NCBI RefSeq assembly: GCF_015356765.1
Contig: NZ_WTCQ01000001.1
Location: forward strand, 248,001-312,000
Direction: 5' to 3'
Origin: Candidatus Clavichlamydia salmonicola
GTDB taxonomy: Bacteria; Chlamydiota; Chlamydiia; Chlamydiales; Chlamydiaceae
DNA length: 64,000 bases
Below the pieces are notes generated by a model. It was given only the letters and a program-made list of their open reading frames with translations. It ran no database searches and had not been told where the DNA came from. A program made the translations under genes and the position numbers. How positions within the stretch are numbered: the stretch's first letter is position 1; the number at the start of each line of letters is the position of its first letter. Shown here one piece after another: positions 1-9,160 of this stretch.

Positions 1-822
1 TTCTACATCAGTAATAGTTCCTAACTGATATCGTTCTTTCATTTCTAAAATCTCTTCCTGATTAGGATTAAATTCATCATGAAAAATAAATACTGGATTA
101 TTTTCTACCTGACCTGGAGTAGTCGCATGAACACGGTTTGGATCTGTGTACATTTTACGAATTTTTTTATTTACAATTTGAGTATTATCAGATAAAAAAA
201 TCGCATTATCAGCTGACTTACTCATTTTACCCTTTCCATTAGTACCAACTAATGATGCTGTTTCACTTAATAAACAGTCAGGCAGTACGAAGATTTTACC
301 ATAAAGTCCATTGAAACGACGAGCAATGTCACGAGTTAGTTCTATATGAGCTTCATTATCCTTTCCAACTGGTACTAATTGAGCTTGTGTCAAAAGGATA
401 TCTGCACTTTGTAAAACTGGATATCCCATTAATCCAAAAGAAATACCTGCTTCATCTAGTTGAGCATTTCGAGCCATTTCTTTTAGGCTAGGTAAGGCTG
501 ATAACCTATTTAAAGGCATTAACATCCCCAATAATAAATTGAGCTCATAAATTTGAGGAAGTGCAGATTGTTGATAAATGGTCACTTTTTCTGGTTCAAT
601 ACCACAAGATAACCAGTCTATAACTACTTCTTGAGTAAATCTTTTCATTTGCTGAATAGATTCTTTCCCTACATTAGTAGTGAGGGTATGTAAATCAGCG
701 ATAAGCAAAAATAAATCTGTCGAATCTTGTAAAGAAAGCCTGTTTTTTATAGATCCAGACCAATGACCTAAGTGTAACTTGCCTGTTGGTCGATCCCCCG
801 TCATTACACGCTTTCTTTGCAT
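1..822 (-). CDS. trpS: Tryptophanyl-tRNA synthetase, C-terminus cut by window edge
   Basis: Class I aminoacyl-tRNA synthetase that charges tRNA-Trp in the cytoplasm. The frame is open from an ATG at 822 to base 1 (274 codons, no stop), so about 70 residues of a usual ~345-residue protein lie outside the window. Near the N-terminus is [12 protein letters not shown] (HIGH signature as HLGH), and near the left edge [12 protein letters not shown] (KMSKS signature). It follows the CT584-like gene by 12 bases on the same strand, so the minus-strand run thrS-parA-pGP6-like-CT584-trpS looks like one operon. The same order is known in Chlamydia trachomatis (CT581-CT585). Identification is secure; only the 3' end is missing. 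Confidence 0.95.
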   Translation of the reverse strand, partial: MQRKRVMTGDRPTGKLHLGHWSGSIKNRLSLQDSTDLFLLIADLHTLTTNVGKESIQQMKRFTQEVVIDWLSCGIEPEKVTIYQQSALPQIYELNLLLGMLMPLNRLSALPSLKEMARNAQLDEAGISFGLMGYPVLQSADILLTQAQLVPVGKDNEAHIELTRDIARRFNGLYGKIFVLPDCLLSETASLVGTNGKGKMSKSADNAIFLSDNTQIVNKKIRKMYTDPNRVHATTPGQVENNPVFIFHDEFNPNQEEILEMKERYQLGTITDVE

Positions 823-834
823 AAAATCCCCTGA

Positions 835-1377
835 TTATAGTTGCTTGATCAATTCCTTAATCACATCAAGCCCTTCTTGATTTGCTTTAACTGATTCTTC
901 TCCCACATTACTTTGACGAATTTCTATCAGCCGAGAAACAAAATGTCGTATTAAATGAAGTGTATCCCGAACATCTGTCATTAACAAAAATTCACTTCCA
1001 TCTAAACGGGTCATCCTATTTAAGAATGCACATCGATCTTGATGGGTCACCATATCTGATGTAATGAAATTAATGAATTCACCACGTTCTACTACCTCTT
1101 TAGCAAGACGTACTGGAACCATAAATTGCATCACTAATGAACGCATAAGAGCTTGTATTTGATTATTAGCATTTTCAGGTATTTGGCCATTTAATAATAA
1201 TTCAAAAAGCAAACCCACCATTTCTTGATTATTATTTGCACAACCAACAATCACATTTTGAATTTCTCTAAAAGTTGTGTGCCCCACCTTCATGGAGAAA
1301 ATCCTTTTTAAATTCCCTTCGATTAGCATTAATGCATTTTCTTCGATCACCAAAGGCCCTTTAGTTGTTGTCTCCAT
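835..1377 (-). CDS. CT584-like type III secretion needle-tip candidate
   Basis: 180 residues, no signal peptide or membrane segment, predominantly helical. It closely resembles the chlamydial CT584 family over its whole length (for example EGNLKRIF, TTFREIQNV, RGEFINFITSDM, FLLMTDV). CT584 has been proposed as the hydrophilic needle-tip protein of the chlamydial type III secretion system; that role is family knowledge, not visible here. The length fits the ~183-residue C. trachomatis protein. It sits between the pGP6-D-like gene and trpS in the conserved order, with 35 bases to the gene upstream and 12 to trpS. Family assignment is firm, function is inferred. Confidence 0.88.
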   Translation of the reverse strand: METTTKGPLVIEENALMLIEGNLKRIFSMKVGHTTFREIQNVIVGCANNNQEMVGLLFELLLNGQIPENANNQIQALMRSLVMQFMVPVRLAKEVVERGEFINFITSDMVTHQDRCAFLNRMTRLDGSEFLLMTDVRDTLHLIRHFVSRLIEIRQSNVGEESVKANQEGLDVIKELIKQL

Positions 1378-1412
1378 CTGTACTTTCCTTTACATAATAA
1401 AAAATATATTCT

Positions 1413-2168
1413 TTATGAACGCATTGCCTTTACAAGTAATGGTTCTATTCGTTCTTTCATTTCTTCTAGGACTTGAATCATATCTAATGCTTCTGAAGAA
1501 TTCAAAGAAAAATCTGATACATTCATCATTTCTAAAATCTGTTTTAATCCCTTCATTATTTGAGCTGATGGGCGATGTTGTCGACGATCTTGATCAGCTA
1601 AAGGAAATAAAGCCCGTATCGAAGCCAAAATAACTTGTTTTTTTTCTCCACTATAATTTCGAAGCAATGCCATTTTTTCTTCTGGATCACCCTTTCTAGC
1701 AGCTAAAGCATACATTGCTTGCCTTGGCATTTTTTCTGCTATATCCCTCAAGGCCAATGGCAAAATAGTGTAAAACTCATAATAAAGTAAGAAATTATAA
1801 GGTGTTTGTCGATTACCATACGCCATCATTAACCATGATGAAAAAGCCCCTTCTTTATATTTTTTCAAAAGATCTCTAGCTTTTTGAATCCGCTCCCCAT
1901 GAAGAATAATAGATTGATGGTGAATCATACGTACTTCTGCTGTCAGTCTAGATAGTATTCCTATATCTACTTCATCTGGATCCATTTCCCCATACTGACG
2001 CAATAACTCAATCAATACATTCTTTTCTTCTGCAGTTAGTTCCTTTACTTGAAACATACCTGCAAAAGAACCCACTGTGCCTTGAGCTGTTTGTTCTGCT
2101 AATGCCTTCATTTTAGCATTATTTTTCTGAAACCGCCGTTCTAAAATACCAGGGAACAATTTTTTCAT
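1413..2168 (-). CDS. pGP6-D-related chromosomal protein (CT583-like)
   Basis: 251 residues, soluble, mostly helical with many charged residues; no membrane segment. Position and overall character match the chromosomal CT583 gene, which is related to the chlamydial plasmid protein pGP6-D. It lies 13 bases downstream of the ParA gene, mirroring the neighbouring pGP5-D (ParA-like) and pGP6-D genes of the plasmid, so the pair looks like a chromosomal copy of a plasmid module. The molecular role of pGP6-D-type proteins is not settled. The start codon ATG at 2168 begins MKKLFPGILERR. Alternative: a lineage-specific regulator with only a distant plasmid link. Confidence 0.82.
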   Translation of the reverse strand: MKKLFPGILERRFQKNNAKMKALAEQTAQGTVGSFAGMFQVKELTAEEKNVLIELLRQYGEMDPDEVDIGILSRLTAEVRMIHHQSIILHGERIQKARDLLKKYKEGAFSSWLMMAYGNRQTPYNFLLYYEFYTILPLALRDIAEKMPRQAMYALAARKGDPEEKMALLRNYSGEKKQVILASIRALFPLADQDRRQHRPSAQIMKGLKQILEMMNVSDFSLNSSEALDMIQVLEEMKERIEPLLVKAMRS

Positions 2169-2181
2169 ATGTCAATCCGTT

Positions 2182-2934
2182 TTACAAATGTGTCAGTAAC
2201 TCTTCAGTCAAAGTTTCATAATCTTCAGCTGCTCGACTGCTAGGAGCAATAGCAAACACAGGCTTTCCATAAATTGCTGACTCTGTCACGCTAGCATCTC
2301 TACGAATTCGAGTATTAAATAATTTTCCTGGAAATGTTTGTTTAATAATTTCTGCAAAAGCTGAGTTATTCTTGCCTCGTTGATTCCAGAATGATAAAGC
2401 CACACCTAAAACCTTCAATGGATGCCTGGCTGCAATACTATCTATAAATACAGCTAAGCGTTCTAATCCTTTTATACTATAAAATTCTGGAGTAGCACAA
2501 ATTAAAGCATAATTAGCTGCAATTAATGCAGATTCTGTTAACCAACATAATGAAGGTGGTGTATCAATAATAATATAGTCATAGTCAAGCGATCTTAAAA
2601 TGTTTTTTAATTTTTCATGTGAGTATCTATCACCTGCTAACGCTCCTGATACTTCTATTCTTTCAAGCCATGTATCTGCTGGAACTAAATCTATACCAGC
2701 TTCTTCCACATTTTGAATAACTTCATGAATACTTTTTTCACCTTGTAAAACAGATGCCAAGCTATCATATTCATCAGGGTTAAAACCTAACCCTGCGGTA
2801 AGATTTGCTTGGGCATCAAAATCTATCAACAAAACTCTTGCTCCATGATAACGAGCTAATGCTGCACCTAAATGAAGAGCTGTTGAAGTCTTTGCCGTGC
2901 CACCTTTAAAACTACTAACTGCTATGATTTTCAT
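2182..2934 (-). CDS. parA: ParA/MinD-family ATPase (CT582-like, pGP5-D relative)
   Basis: Deviant Walker-A ATPase of the ParA/Soj family, expected to act in chromosome or plasmid partitioning. Visible motifs are the N-terminal VSSFKGGTAKTS (deviant Walker A with signature Lys), VLLIDFDAQANLT (A' region) and IIIDTPPSL (Walker B). 250 residues from the chosen start. An in-frame ATG 21 bases upstream (2955) exists, but the family begins directly with MKxIAVxSFKGG, so 2934 is preferred. The start lies inside the 3' end of thrS (20-base overlap), implying translational coupling. It is followed by the pGP6-D-like gene, as in Chlamydia. Very close to CT582 by eye along the entire length. Confidence 0.93.
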   Translation of the reverse strand: MKIIAVSSFKGGTAKTSTALHLGAALARYHGARVLLIDFDAQANLTAGLGFNPDEYDSLASVLQGEKSIHEVIQNVEEAGIDLVPADTWLERIEVSGALAGDRYSHEKLKNILRSLDYDYIIIDTPPSLCWLTESALIAANYALICATPEFYSIKGLERLAVFIDSIAARHPLKVLGVALSFWNQRGKNNSAFAEIIKQTFPGKLFNTRIRRDASVTESAIYGKPVFAIAPSSRAAEDYETLTEELLTHL

Positions 2935-4864
2935 TATCACCAGATTCTTTTTCAAACAATGATATTTGTGAAAAAGAACTCCTTTCTTGATTGAGAATCT
3001 CTATAAATTCCATAAGGGTCTTTCCTCCTAGCACATGGTTGTTTCTAGTTCTAACAGAGAAAGTAGATGAGTCTATTTCTTTGTCTCCAGCCACTAACAT
3101 ATAATTAACTTTTGTTAATTGTGCATTACGAATCTTTTTATTAACTGATTCATTACTAAAATCTGATGTCACTAAGAATCCTTCATTTTTTAGCAATTCT
3201 TCAGCTTTTTGAAGATACTCTTGATGCCTGTCCGCAACTGATATTAACCGTATCTGTTCAGGACTAATCCATAAAGGAAATTTACCATAAAAATGCTCGG
3301 TTATAATCCCAAGAAAACGCTCTAAAGATCCTAAAAGCGCTCTATGAATCATCACTGGCACTTTTTTCTGTCCATCAGAATTAGTATACTCTAAATGGAA
3401 TAGATCAGGTAAACACATATCTAATTGCACAGTACCACATTGCCATACTCGGCCAATAGCATCCTTCACATGTATATCAATCTTTGGACCATAAAACGCT
3501 CCTTCACCAGGGCTAATATTAAATGGGGTACCATGTTTTTCTAATGCAGATTTTAATGCTGCTGTTGCCTCTTCCCAAAGGGCATCATCACCAACAGTAT
3601 CCTTATCTGGCTTTGTTGAAAGCTCAAAATGATATTCCAACCCAAGCACACCATAAATATCTTCTACCAACCTTAAAACAGAAATCATTTCTTCTTCTAT
3701 TTGATCAGGTAAAACAAATAAATGCGCATCATCTTGGTGAAAACTACGCACCCGCATAAGACCTGATAAAGCTCCTGAAGCTTCCTGCCTATGCACATGC
3801 CCAATTTCAGAAATTTTTAAAGGAAATTCTCGATAACTATGAGAATGTGTTTGATAAAACAACATACACCCAGGACAATTCATAGGCTTAATAGCATACT
3901 CCTCGTTTTCAATCTCTAAGGTGTACATATTTTGCTTATAATTTTGCCAATGCCCAGACTGTTCCCATAAATGTCTTTTTAAAATTTGAGGAGTCTTAAT
4001 TTCAGTATATCCCGCTGCATCATGCAAAGAACGCCAATAATCTAATAAACGATTCCATATCCTCATTCCCTTAGGATGAAGAAAAGGCATTCCTGGCGCT
4101 TCTTCTTTAAATGAAAATAAGTCTAAGGCAGCACCAAGAACTCTATGATCTCTCTTCCGCGCCTCTTCTAGTACTTCTAAATACTCTTTTAACTTACGTG
4201 AAGCAGGAAAAGAAACTCCATACAAACGTGTTAATGACGCCTTTTTTGGATCCCCTCTCCAATAGGCTGCTGATGTTTTCATCAATTTAAAAGCTTTAAT
4301 CTTAGCAACTGTAGGTAAATGAGGACCTCGACAAAGATCAAAAAAATGTCCCTGCCTATAACCTGTGATTTCACCTTCTTCAGGAAAAGCTTCTATTATT
4401 TCTTTTTTATAAGGATTATCTTTAAAAGTTTTTAAAGCTTCTGCCTTATCTTTAAAGACTACACGTTCTAACTTATACCCCTCATCAACTATTTTTTTTA
4501 CTTCTGCTTCTATCCGCGGAAAATCATCTTCAGACAATTTTAAATTAGCAAAATCATAATAAAACCCCCCTTCAATCACTGGGCCTATGGTTGGCTGCGC
4601 ATCTGGCCATAAATGAAGTACTGCTTGCGCCATAACATGCGCTGATGTATGCCAAAAAACTTCTTTACCTTTCTTGTCTTCAAAATTTGGAAACGTTACA
4701 TAATCACCATCGTTTAATGTAATAGATAAATCTTGGATCTTATCATTAACTATAATGACTAGTCCTTGATCTGACGCTGTTAATCCTAACTTCATCGCCA
4801 CATCAATACCTTTAACAGATTCTTCAAAACATAATTCTTTGTCTTGATAAATGATGGTAATCAT
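2915..4864 (-). CDS. thrS: Threonyl-tRNA synthetase
   Basis: Class II synthetase charging tRNA-Thr, 649 residues, the normal full length. Domains in order: TGS domain (about 1-60); editing/SAD domain with HTSAHVMAQAV and the later FFDLCRGPHLP zinc-type motif; class II catalytic core with MNCPGCMLFYQ, the motif 2 region RVRSFHQDDAHLF and motif 3 IHRALLGSLERFLG; C-terminal anticodon-binding domain from about residue 540. It begins the minus-strand operon that continues into parA (20-base overlap). The 153 bases upstream form a divergent promoter region shared with the DMT transporter gene. Confidence 0.97.
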   Translation of the reverse strand: MITIIYQDKELCFEESVKGIDVAMKLGLTASDQGLVIIVNDKIQDLSITLNDGDYVTFPNFEDKKGKEVFWHTSAHVMAQAVLHLWPDAQPTIGPVIEGGFYYDFANLKLSEDDFPRIEAEVKKIVDEGYKLERVVFKDKAEALKTFKDNPYKKEIIEAFPEEGEITGYRQGHFFDLCRGPHLPTVAKIKAFKLMKTSAAYWRGDPKKASLTRLYGVSFPASRKLKEYLEVLEEARKRDHRVLGAALDLFSFKEEAPGMPFLHPKGMRIWNRLLDYWRSLHDAAGYTEIKTPQILKRHLWEQSGHWQNYKQNMYTLEIENEEYAIKPMNCPGCMLFYQTHSHSYREFPLKISEIGHVHRQEASGALSGLMRVRSFHQDDAHLFVLPDQIEEEMISVLRLVEDIYGVLGLEYHFELSTKPDKDTVGDDALWEEATAALKSALEKHGTPFNISPGEGAFYGPKIDIHVKDAIGRVWQCGTVQLDMCLPDLFHLEYTNSDGQKKVPVMIHRALLGSLERFLGIITEHFYGKFPLWISPEQIRLISVADRHQEYLQKAEELLKNEGFLVTSDFSNESVNKKIRNAQLTKVNYMLVAGDKEIDSSTFSVRTRNNHVLGGKTLMEFIEILNQERSSFSQISLFEKESGDNENHSS

Positions 4865-5017
4865 TTGTTTCTATCCCTCTTATGATGTTATTATAAAAAT
4901 AAAAATTTCCTACTCTTTATATATAAATATGAATTGAAAAAAAAGCATAAAAAAGATAATATACTTTAATTAATTACTTAATTTTTCCTTAAACTAATCC
5001 ATTTTCTGCCTATTTTT

Positions 5018-5941
5018 ATGTACTTGTTTCTTGTATTTGCCAATTTTTTTCTTTGGTCTTCTTCTTTTACCATAGGAAAAATTACTCTATCAGTAGCAGC
5101 CCCTTTATATGCTACTGGCACTCGGTTATTTGCAGCTGGTCTTATTTTAGCCATTTTTAGACGCTGGAAGACAGGACATTTTATGCTTATTTCTAGAGAA
5201 GCCCTTCCTGCTTTAATTCTTTTAACACTATCAGGCTTTTACCTAACTAATGTTTGTGAAATTTATTCTTTAAAACATCTTTCTGCTGGACGCGCTTGCT
5301 TTATCTATAGCTTATCTCCATTTATTGCTGCTGTAGCTTCCTACATTCAACTTAAAGAAAAAATTACCTCTAAAAGATTACTGGGGATTGGCATTGGACT
5401 AGCTGGCTACCTTCCTTTACTACTAAAAGATATTTTTTCTTCATCAGGACTTCAATACTTAGGTCTTAGTGAATTAATTCTTTTAATTGGCGTAATTGTA
5501 GCTAATTATGGATGGACATTAATGAGAAAAACAAGCCTAAAACACAATCTTACTTCTCAAGATATGAATGCCTTTTGTATGATATTTGCTGGCTTTTTAG
5601 CTTTGAGTCATTCTTTATGTGTAGAAACATGGTCCCCTACTCCATGCATGAATTCATGGGCTTTTATTAAAATTACAGCTTTAGCAATTCTTATATCTAA
5701 TCTTATTTGCCATAATCTTTTTGGATGGTTATTAAAACGTTTCTCATCAACATTTCTTTCTTTTTGTGGACTAGGAATGCCTTTATTTTCTGCCTTTTTC
5801 GGAAAACTCTTCCTTGGCGAATCCATTTCTGGATTTTTTATATTTTCTACTTTCTTAACACTCTTAGGATGCCATCTTGTATACTTTGATGAATTAAAGA
5901 TTACCTCGATTCTAAACAGCCCTTCTTCAAATAAATATTAG
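5018..5941 (+). CDS. EamA/DMT-family transporter, possible S-adenosylmethionine importer
   Basis: 307 residues with about ten hydrophobic helices in two EamA-type halves, typical of the 10-TMS drug/metabolite transporter superfamily. The C-terminal half has the characteristic GLGMPLFSAFFGKLFLGES pattern. It is divergent from thrS, the position of C. trachomatis CT580 (CTL0843), which I recall as an S-adenosylmethionine/S-adenosylhomocysteine transporter. The transport substrate here is therefore inferred from position and family only. ATG at 5018 begins MYLFLVFANFFLW, so the protein starts directly with a membrane helix. Alternative: an amino-acid or nucleotide-sugar exporter of the same superfamily. 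Confidence 0.82.
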   Translation: MYLFLVFANFFLWSSSFTIGKITLSVAAPLYATGTRLFAAGLILAIFRRWKTGHFMLISREALPALILLTLSGFYLTNVCEIYSLKHLSAGRACFIYSLSPFIAAVASYIQLKEKITSKRLLGIGIGLAGYLPLLLKDIFSSSGLQYLGLSELILLIGVIVANYGWTLMRKTSLKHNLTSQDMNAFCMIFAGFLALSHSLCVETWSPTPCMNSWAFIKITALAILISNLICHNLFGWLLKRFSSTFLSFCGLGMPLFSAFFGKLFLGESISGFFIFSTFLTLLGCHLVYFDELKITSILNSPSSNKY

Positions 5942-6046
5942 ATCACTCTTACTTCATCATTTTATTTATTAAAAACTTTGGCTCAAAAAGCATGATGTTA
6001 TTCTTTTTTTGCTTATTTATATTTCATCAATTAAGAGCTATACAAT

Positions 6047-7216
6047 ATGAATTCTATCCATTTCAATTTACCATCAAAAAACAATCTATTACCAGGAAGC
6101 AATAAACTTAAAAATTGTATTAATTACATGCTTTCAAAAAAATTAATTATAATTGCTGTTGTTAATCTCATAATGGCTCTAGCTTTTTTTACTGTTGGTC
6201 TTTCTTTATTATCATGGCCTACTGTTATTCCAGGAGCCATCTTATTACTAATTACCTGCTGCATGGCTACTGTATATCTACTATTACGCATACAAAAATT
6301 AAACAAAGTATCCTCGCCACCCCTAATCTTTAGTCTTCCACAACCTATAATTACTCAAAGTATAAAAATTCAAAACACCGCTATTCCATTTTCTTTTCAA
6401 CAATACACTAAAACAATTCAACAATGGTTTTATAAAAAGAAATGGTCCTTTGAGTCCTTACATGTCTCTCCATCGTCCATATTATCTGATGAAAATGAAG
6501 CTTTAACCATAAAAAATAATTACAATCAAATATCTCTTACATTAGTTAAACATGTAAACATTGCCATTCCCTTTAACATCGCCCAAGACAACCCTCGCAT
6601 AGCAATCTTTAACGAACTAGATATTTCTCTTTTAAAAAAAACACCCATATCACCTCTTTTAACAGAAGCAAACAAGAACCCTTATGAAATATTAAAATTA
6701 CGACCCACCCATCAAAAGAAAATATTTATAAATACACATGAAGCAATTCAAGATACTGTGAATAACGAATGTTGGACAGCTTCTATAAAAAACCATCATC
6801 TTTTTCTTCCTGGAGATGCTATCAGCACTCCATGGCGAGCTAAATCACCTCTTCCAACAGGATTTATCATGCCCCACACACTAATTCAAATACTTGGACC
6901 TAATCTACAAGAAAATACTAATGACATATCTATAATCAACTCTCAGTTAAATATAGTCTTTAAGGCATATACTCAGGCCTTTTTTCAAGCTAGTTTAATG
7001 GGATGCACATCTATACAACTGCCATTAATTGGAAGTTTATCTTCTCCACAAGATAAGTTTACATGGGAACTTGGATGCTATATTCAACTTTGTAAAGCTA
7101 TTAATCAGCTACCAAAACATCATTTAATTAACAACATAACTCTTATTAATCAAAATAAAAAACCTTTACTTAATCAAATTATTATTGATTTTCTTATTAA
7201 AATTGGCGAATTATAA
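6047..7216 (+). CDS. Inc-like membrane protein with strongly degenerate macro-like domain (paralogue A)
   Basis: 389 residues. No signal peptide; residues about 33-55 and 59-80 form two hydrophobic helices joined by a short WPTVIPG loop, the bilobed hairpin typical of chlamydial inclusion-membrane (Inc) proteins. The C-terminal half aligns by eye with the macro-like region of the paralogue at 10503-11624 (ISLTLVKHVNIAIPF, NNECWTASIKN, TLIQILGPN, CTSIQLPLIGSL), but the NAAN nucleotide-binding motif and glycine loop are gone. First gene of a seven-gene plus-strand cluster. Inferred role: secreted protein inserted into the host-derived inclusion membrane, with a non-catalytic macro fold facing the host cytosol. 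I know no named homologue. Confidence 0.7.
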   Translation: MNSIHFNLPSKNNLLPGSNKLKNCINYMLSKKLIIIAVVNLIMALAFFTVGLSLLSWPTVIPGAILLLITCCMATVYLLLRIQKLNKVSSPPLIFSLPQPIITQSIKIQNTAIPFSFQQYTKTIQQWFYKKKWSFESLHVSPSSILSDENEALTIKNNYNQISLTLVKHVNIAIPFNIAQDNPRIAIFNELDISLLKKTPISPLLTEANKNPYEILKLRPTHQKKIFINTHEAIQDTVNNECWTASIKNHHLFLPGDAISTPWRAKSPLPTGFIMPHTLIQILGPNLQENTNDISIINSQLNIVFKAYTQAFFQASLMGCTSIQLPLIGSLSSPQDKFTWELGCYIQLCKAINQLPKHHLINNITLINQNKKPLLNQIIIDFLIKIGEL

Positions 7217-7904
7217 ATTTCTTTAACTACATTTTTATAGTAACATTTCTTATTATTGTTAAAAAATTGTGTATAACAATCAAATAATTAGAGACTTCTA
7301 TAGATATCCAAAATGTTCTACTAAAAATCATATAAAGAAAACAAATAGCATCAATTATTGGCATTTTGATAACAACTATAGCTACTGTTTTTACTCTCTT
7401 TATAAGAGAGACTCTAAGTTCATGGCTGATACTTGGATTTTGACATTGTTCTGTATCTCTAATTTTGTCCAAGCAACCAAATCCATTAGACCATCGCCCA
7501 CTACAACACCATTCTCCCTTTCCTCATGGGTATATCTTTCACCTCTGTAATTGTTAACTCCTCAAATCAATATAAAAAAAAACTAGTAGTCTTGGAGTTA
7601 ATAATGCTTTAAGTAACGTCATTCCAGACCTTTAATGACATGAATCTAAAAAAGGGAAAGAGGGATTAAATCTAGAAGAAACTAGCTAAGAACTTCTTTT
7701 ATGGAATTGCATGCAATATGTCGTTTTACTCGAATATGTTCAAAAACCCACTATAACAAATCCTGCTCTGCGGATTCTTCAAAAAACAACCTGTTAACAA
7801 AAAAACTCATTAATTTAATCATTTATCAATGAATTTAATTTCATTTACATATTTCCTTATATTATTTAAAATAATAATAAATTTTACAAACACTTTTTAT
7901 TTAA
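7217..7904 (+). other. 688-base gap with decayed paralogue material
   Basis: No intact gene is supported here. Short frames exist on both strands but none has a convincing start, composition or family match. The plus strand contains what looks like debris of another Inc-like gene: a two-helix-type hydrophobic stretch at 7336-7440 broken by stops on both sides, and further downstream short stretches faintly like macro-family pieces (around 7585-7635 and 7695-7800). The last 100 bases are very AT-rich and probably contain the promoter of the gene at 7905. Confidence 0.45.
7336..7443 (+). pseudogene. Fragment of an Inc-like hydrophobic hairpin
   Basis: Translating from 7336 to the TGA at 7441 gives RKQIASIIGILITTIATVF followed by TLFIRETLSSWLILGF. 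The spacing and pattern resemble the paralogues at 13718 and 14813 (LQIIGIILSGLTAI, then a GSWAI-type loop). An in-frame TAA immediately precedes it (7333) and no start codon lies in frame, so it cannot be expressed as is. Interpretation as a relic of a further cluster member is inference based on eye alignment of about 30 residues. Confidence 0.35.
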
Positions 7905-9137
7905 ATGTCTTCTTATCTCCCTTCACTTTTATACAAAGCTAAAAACACTCTTTTACATCCAGAAAAACCTGCTCATTTACCTAGCATTGCCTTTTATCTA
8001 AGTATCGTTTTATTAGGAATAGCTGCCCTATCTTTCATCATAGCAGGAGCTGTATTAGGATCTATATCCCTTGCTAGTCCTGGAATAGTCATAGCTCTTT
8101 TGTTAAAAATTGTTTTAATTACAAAACAGTATGTTGTTTGTAAAAAATCAAAAACCTCTTTTCCTAAATTTATTCACTCTAAACAATCTAGATCAAAACT
8201 GATCAGCCCTCAACCGTCTTGCACATCATCAAGATCTAGCTCAAGTCTTTCTCTTCCTAAATCTTCGTATTTAAAAAGAAAAGATCAGGATGTTTCCTCT
8301 TTTTTTAAAGAACATTCATTACAAATTGTCAATGACTTACCATATAAATTAATATTTTCTACTTCTCAAAAAAACCTAAGCGCTCTTCAACAATTATTAT
8401 TTCATTCTTGGGGAACGTATGAGAAAAGTTCTCAATCTTTTACCCTGCTAAATTTATATAATGGGGTGCATTTAACCCTGGCAAAACATAATCCTTCCTT
8501 TGTTTTTAAAACATTTTCTATTGATAATATCAAAAATGCTAAAATAGCCATGGTTCATGCCTTTAATAATTCTATAACCTCTAATACAAAAAGCTCCCTT
8601 ACTCCTCTTTCTTCTCTTGTCACTTCTGAGTGTTGGCGCCAATCTATGGACAATAAATCCAAATTAACAAGAAATGAAGTAACAAGTGGGTTATGGGCGC
8701 CTCTGGGACCTACTTCCAAAGGAACACCTGTCCCATATGCTCTTATACAAGCAACAGCCCCTTCTGCAGAGAATAAAAAAGTCAATATAACCGAAGAACT
8801 TAAAAGTCTAAAAAAAATATTTTTAAATATTTTACAAGAAGCTCAAAAATTTAATTGCTCACATATTCAGCTTCCTCTCCTGCGAGGAGATCTTCATTTT
8901 GATTCTGATCAAGAGAAAAGTGAATGGCTCTATGGATCTTACAGAATGCTTCTTGAAGCTATTGATATACTTCCTTCTTCCCAAGAAAATCTTCTTCAGC
9001 ATGTTGTTCTAGTAGATGAAAGTGAAATTTTTTCTTTAGCAACCATAGCTAATAATTACTGCAGATCAATAGCACATGTTCTCGAAGATAATGTACATGA
9101 AACAATATCCCTACAAACACCACTATTTTCATTTTAA
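7905..9137 (+). CDS. Inc-like membrane protein with degenerate macro-like domain (paralogue B)
   Basis: 410 residues. Hydrophobic hairpin at about 29-50 and 56-73 with an SISLASPG turn; a Ser/Lys-rich linker (about 80-130); then a macro-like C-terminal region from about 175 (FTLLNLYNGVHLTLAKHN, IAMVHAFNNS where intact macro domains have IVNAAN, TSECWRQS, YALIQATAP, FNCSHIQLPLLRGDL). The glycine-rich phosphate loop is replaced by Ser/Lys-rich sequence, so ADP-ribose binding is doubtful. It is followed after 23 bases by paralogue C, so B-C may be one transcript. Function inferred from the hairpin (inclusion membrane insertion) and fold family. No signal peptide, consistent with type III export, which the sequence cannot prove. 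Confidence 0.72.
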   Translation: MSSYLPSLLYKAKNTLLHPEKPAHLPSIAFYLSIVLLGIAALSFIIAGAVLGSISLASPGIVIALLLKIVLITKQYVVCKKSKTSFPKFIHSKQSRSKLISPQPSCTSSRSSSSLSLPKSSYLKRKDQDVSSFFKEHSLQIVNDLPYKLIFSTSQKNLSALQQLLFHSWGTYEKSSQSFTLLNLYNGVHLTLAKHNPSFVFKTFSIDNIKNAKIAMVHAFNNSITSNTKSSLTPLSSLVTSECWRQSMDNKSKLTRNEVTSGLWAPLGPTSKGTPVPYALIQATAPSAENKKVNITEELKSLKKIFLNILQEAQKFNCSHIQLPLLRGDLHFDSDQEKSEWLYGSYRMLLEAIDILPSSQENLLQHVVLVDESEIFSLATIANNYCRSIAHVLEDNVHETISLQTPLFSF

Positions 9138-9160
9138 ATATTATTAAAAAAAATAACCTT

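Noticed and set aside
1277-1633. Plus-strand frame of 118 codons opposite the CT584-like and pGP6-D-like genes
   Set aside because: Antisense shadow of two well-supported genes; no ribosome site and no family match.
7269-7550. 93-codon frame in the gap between paralogues A and B
   Set aside because: Composition unlike a real protein; the hydrophobic signal is in another frame and is broken by stops.
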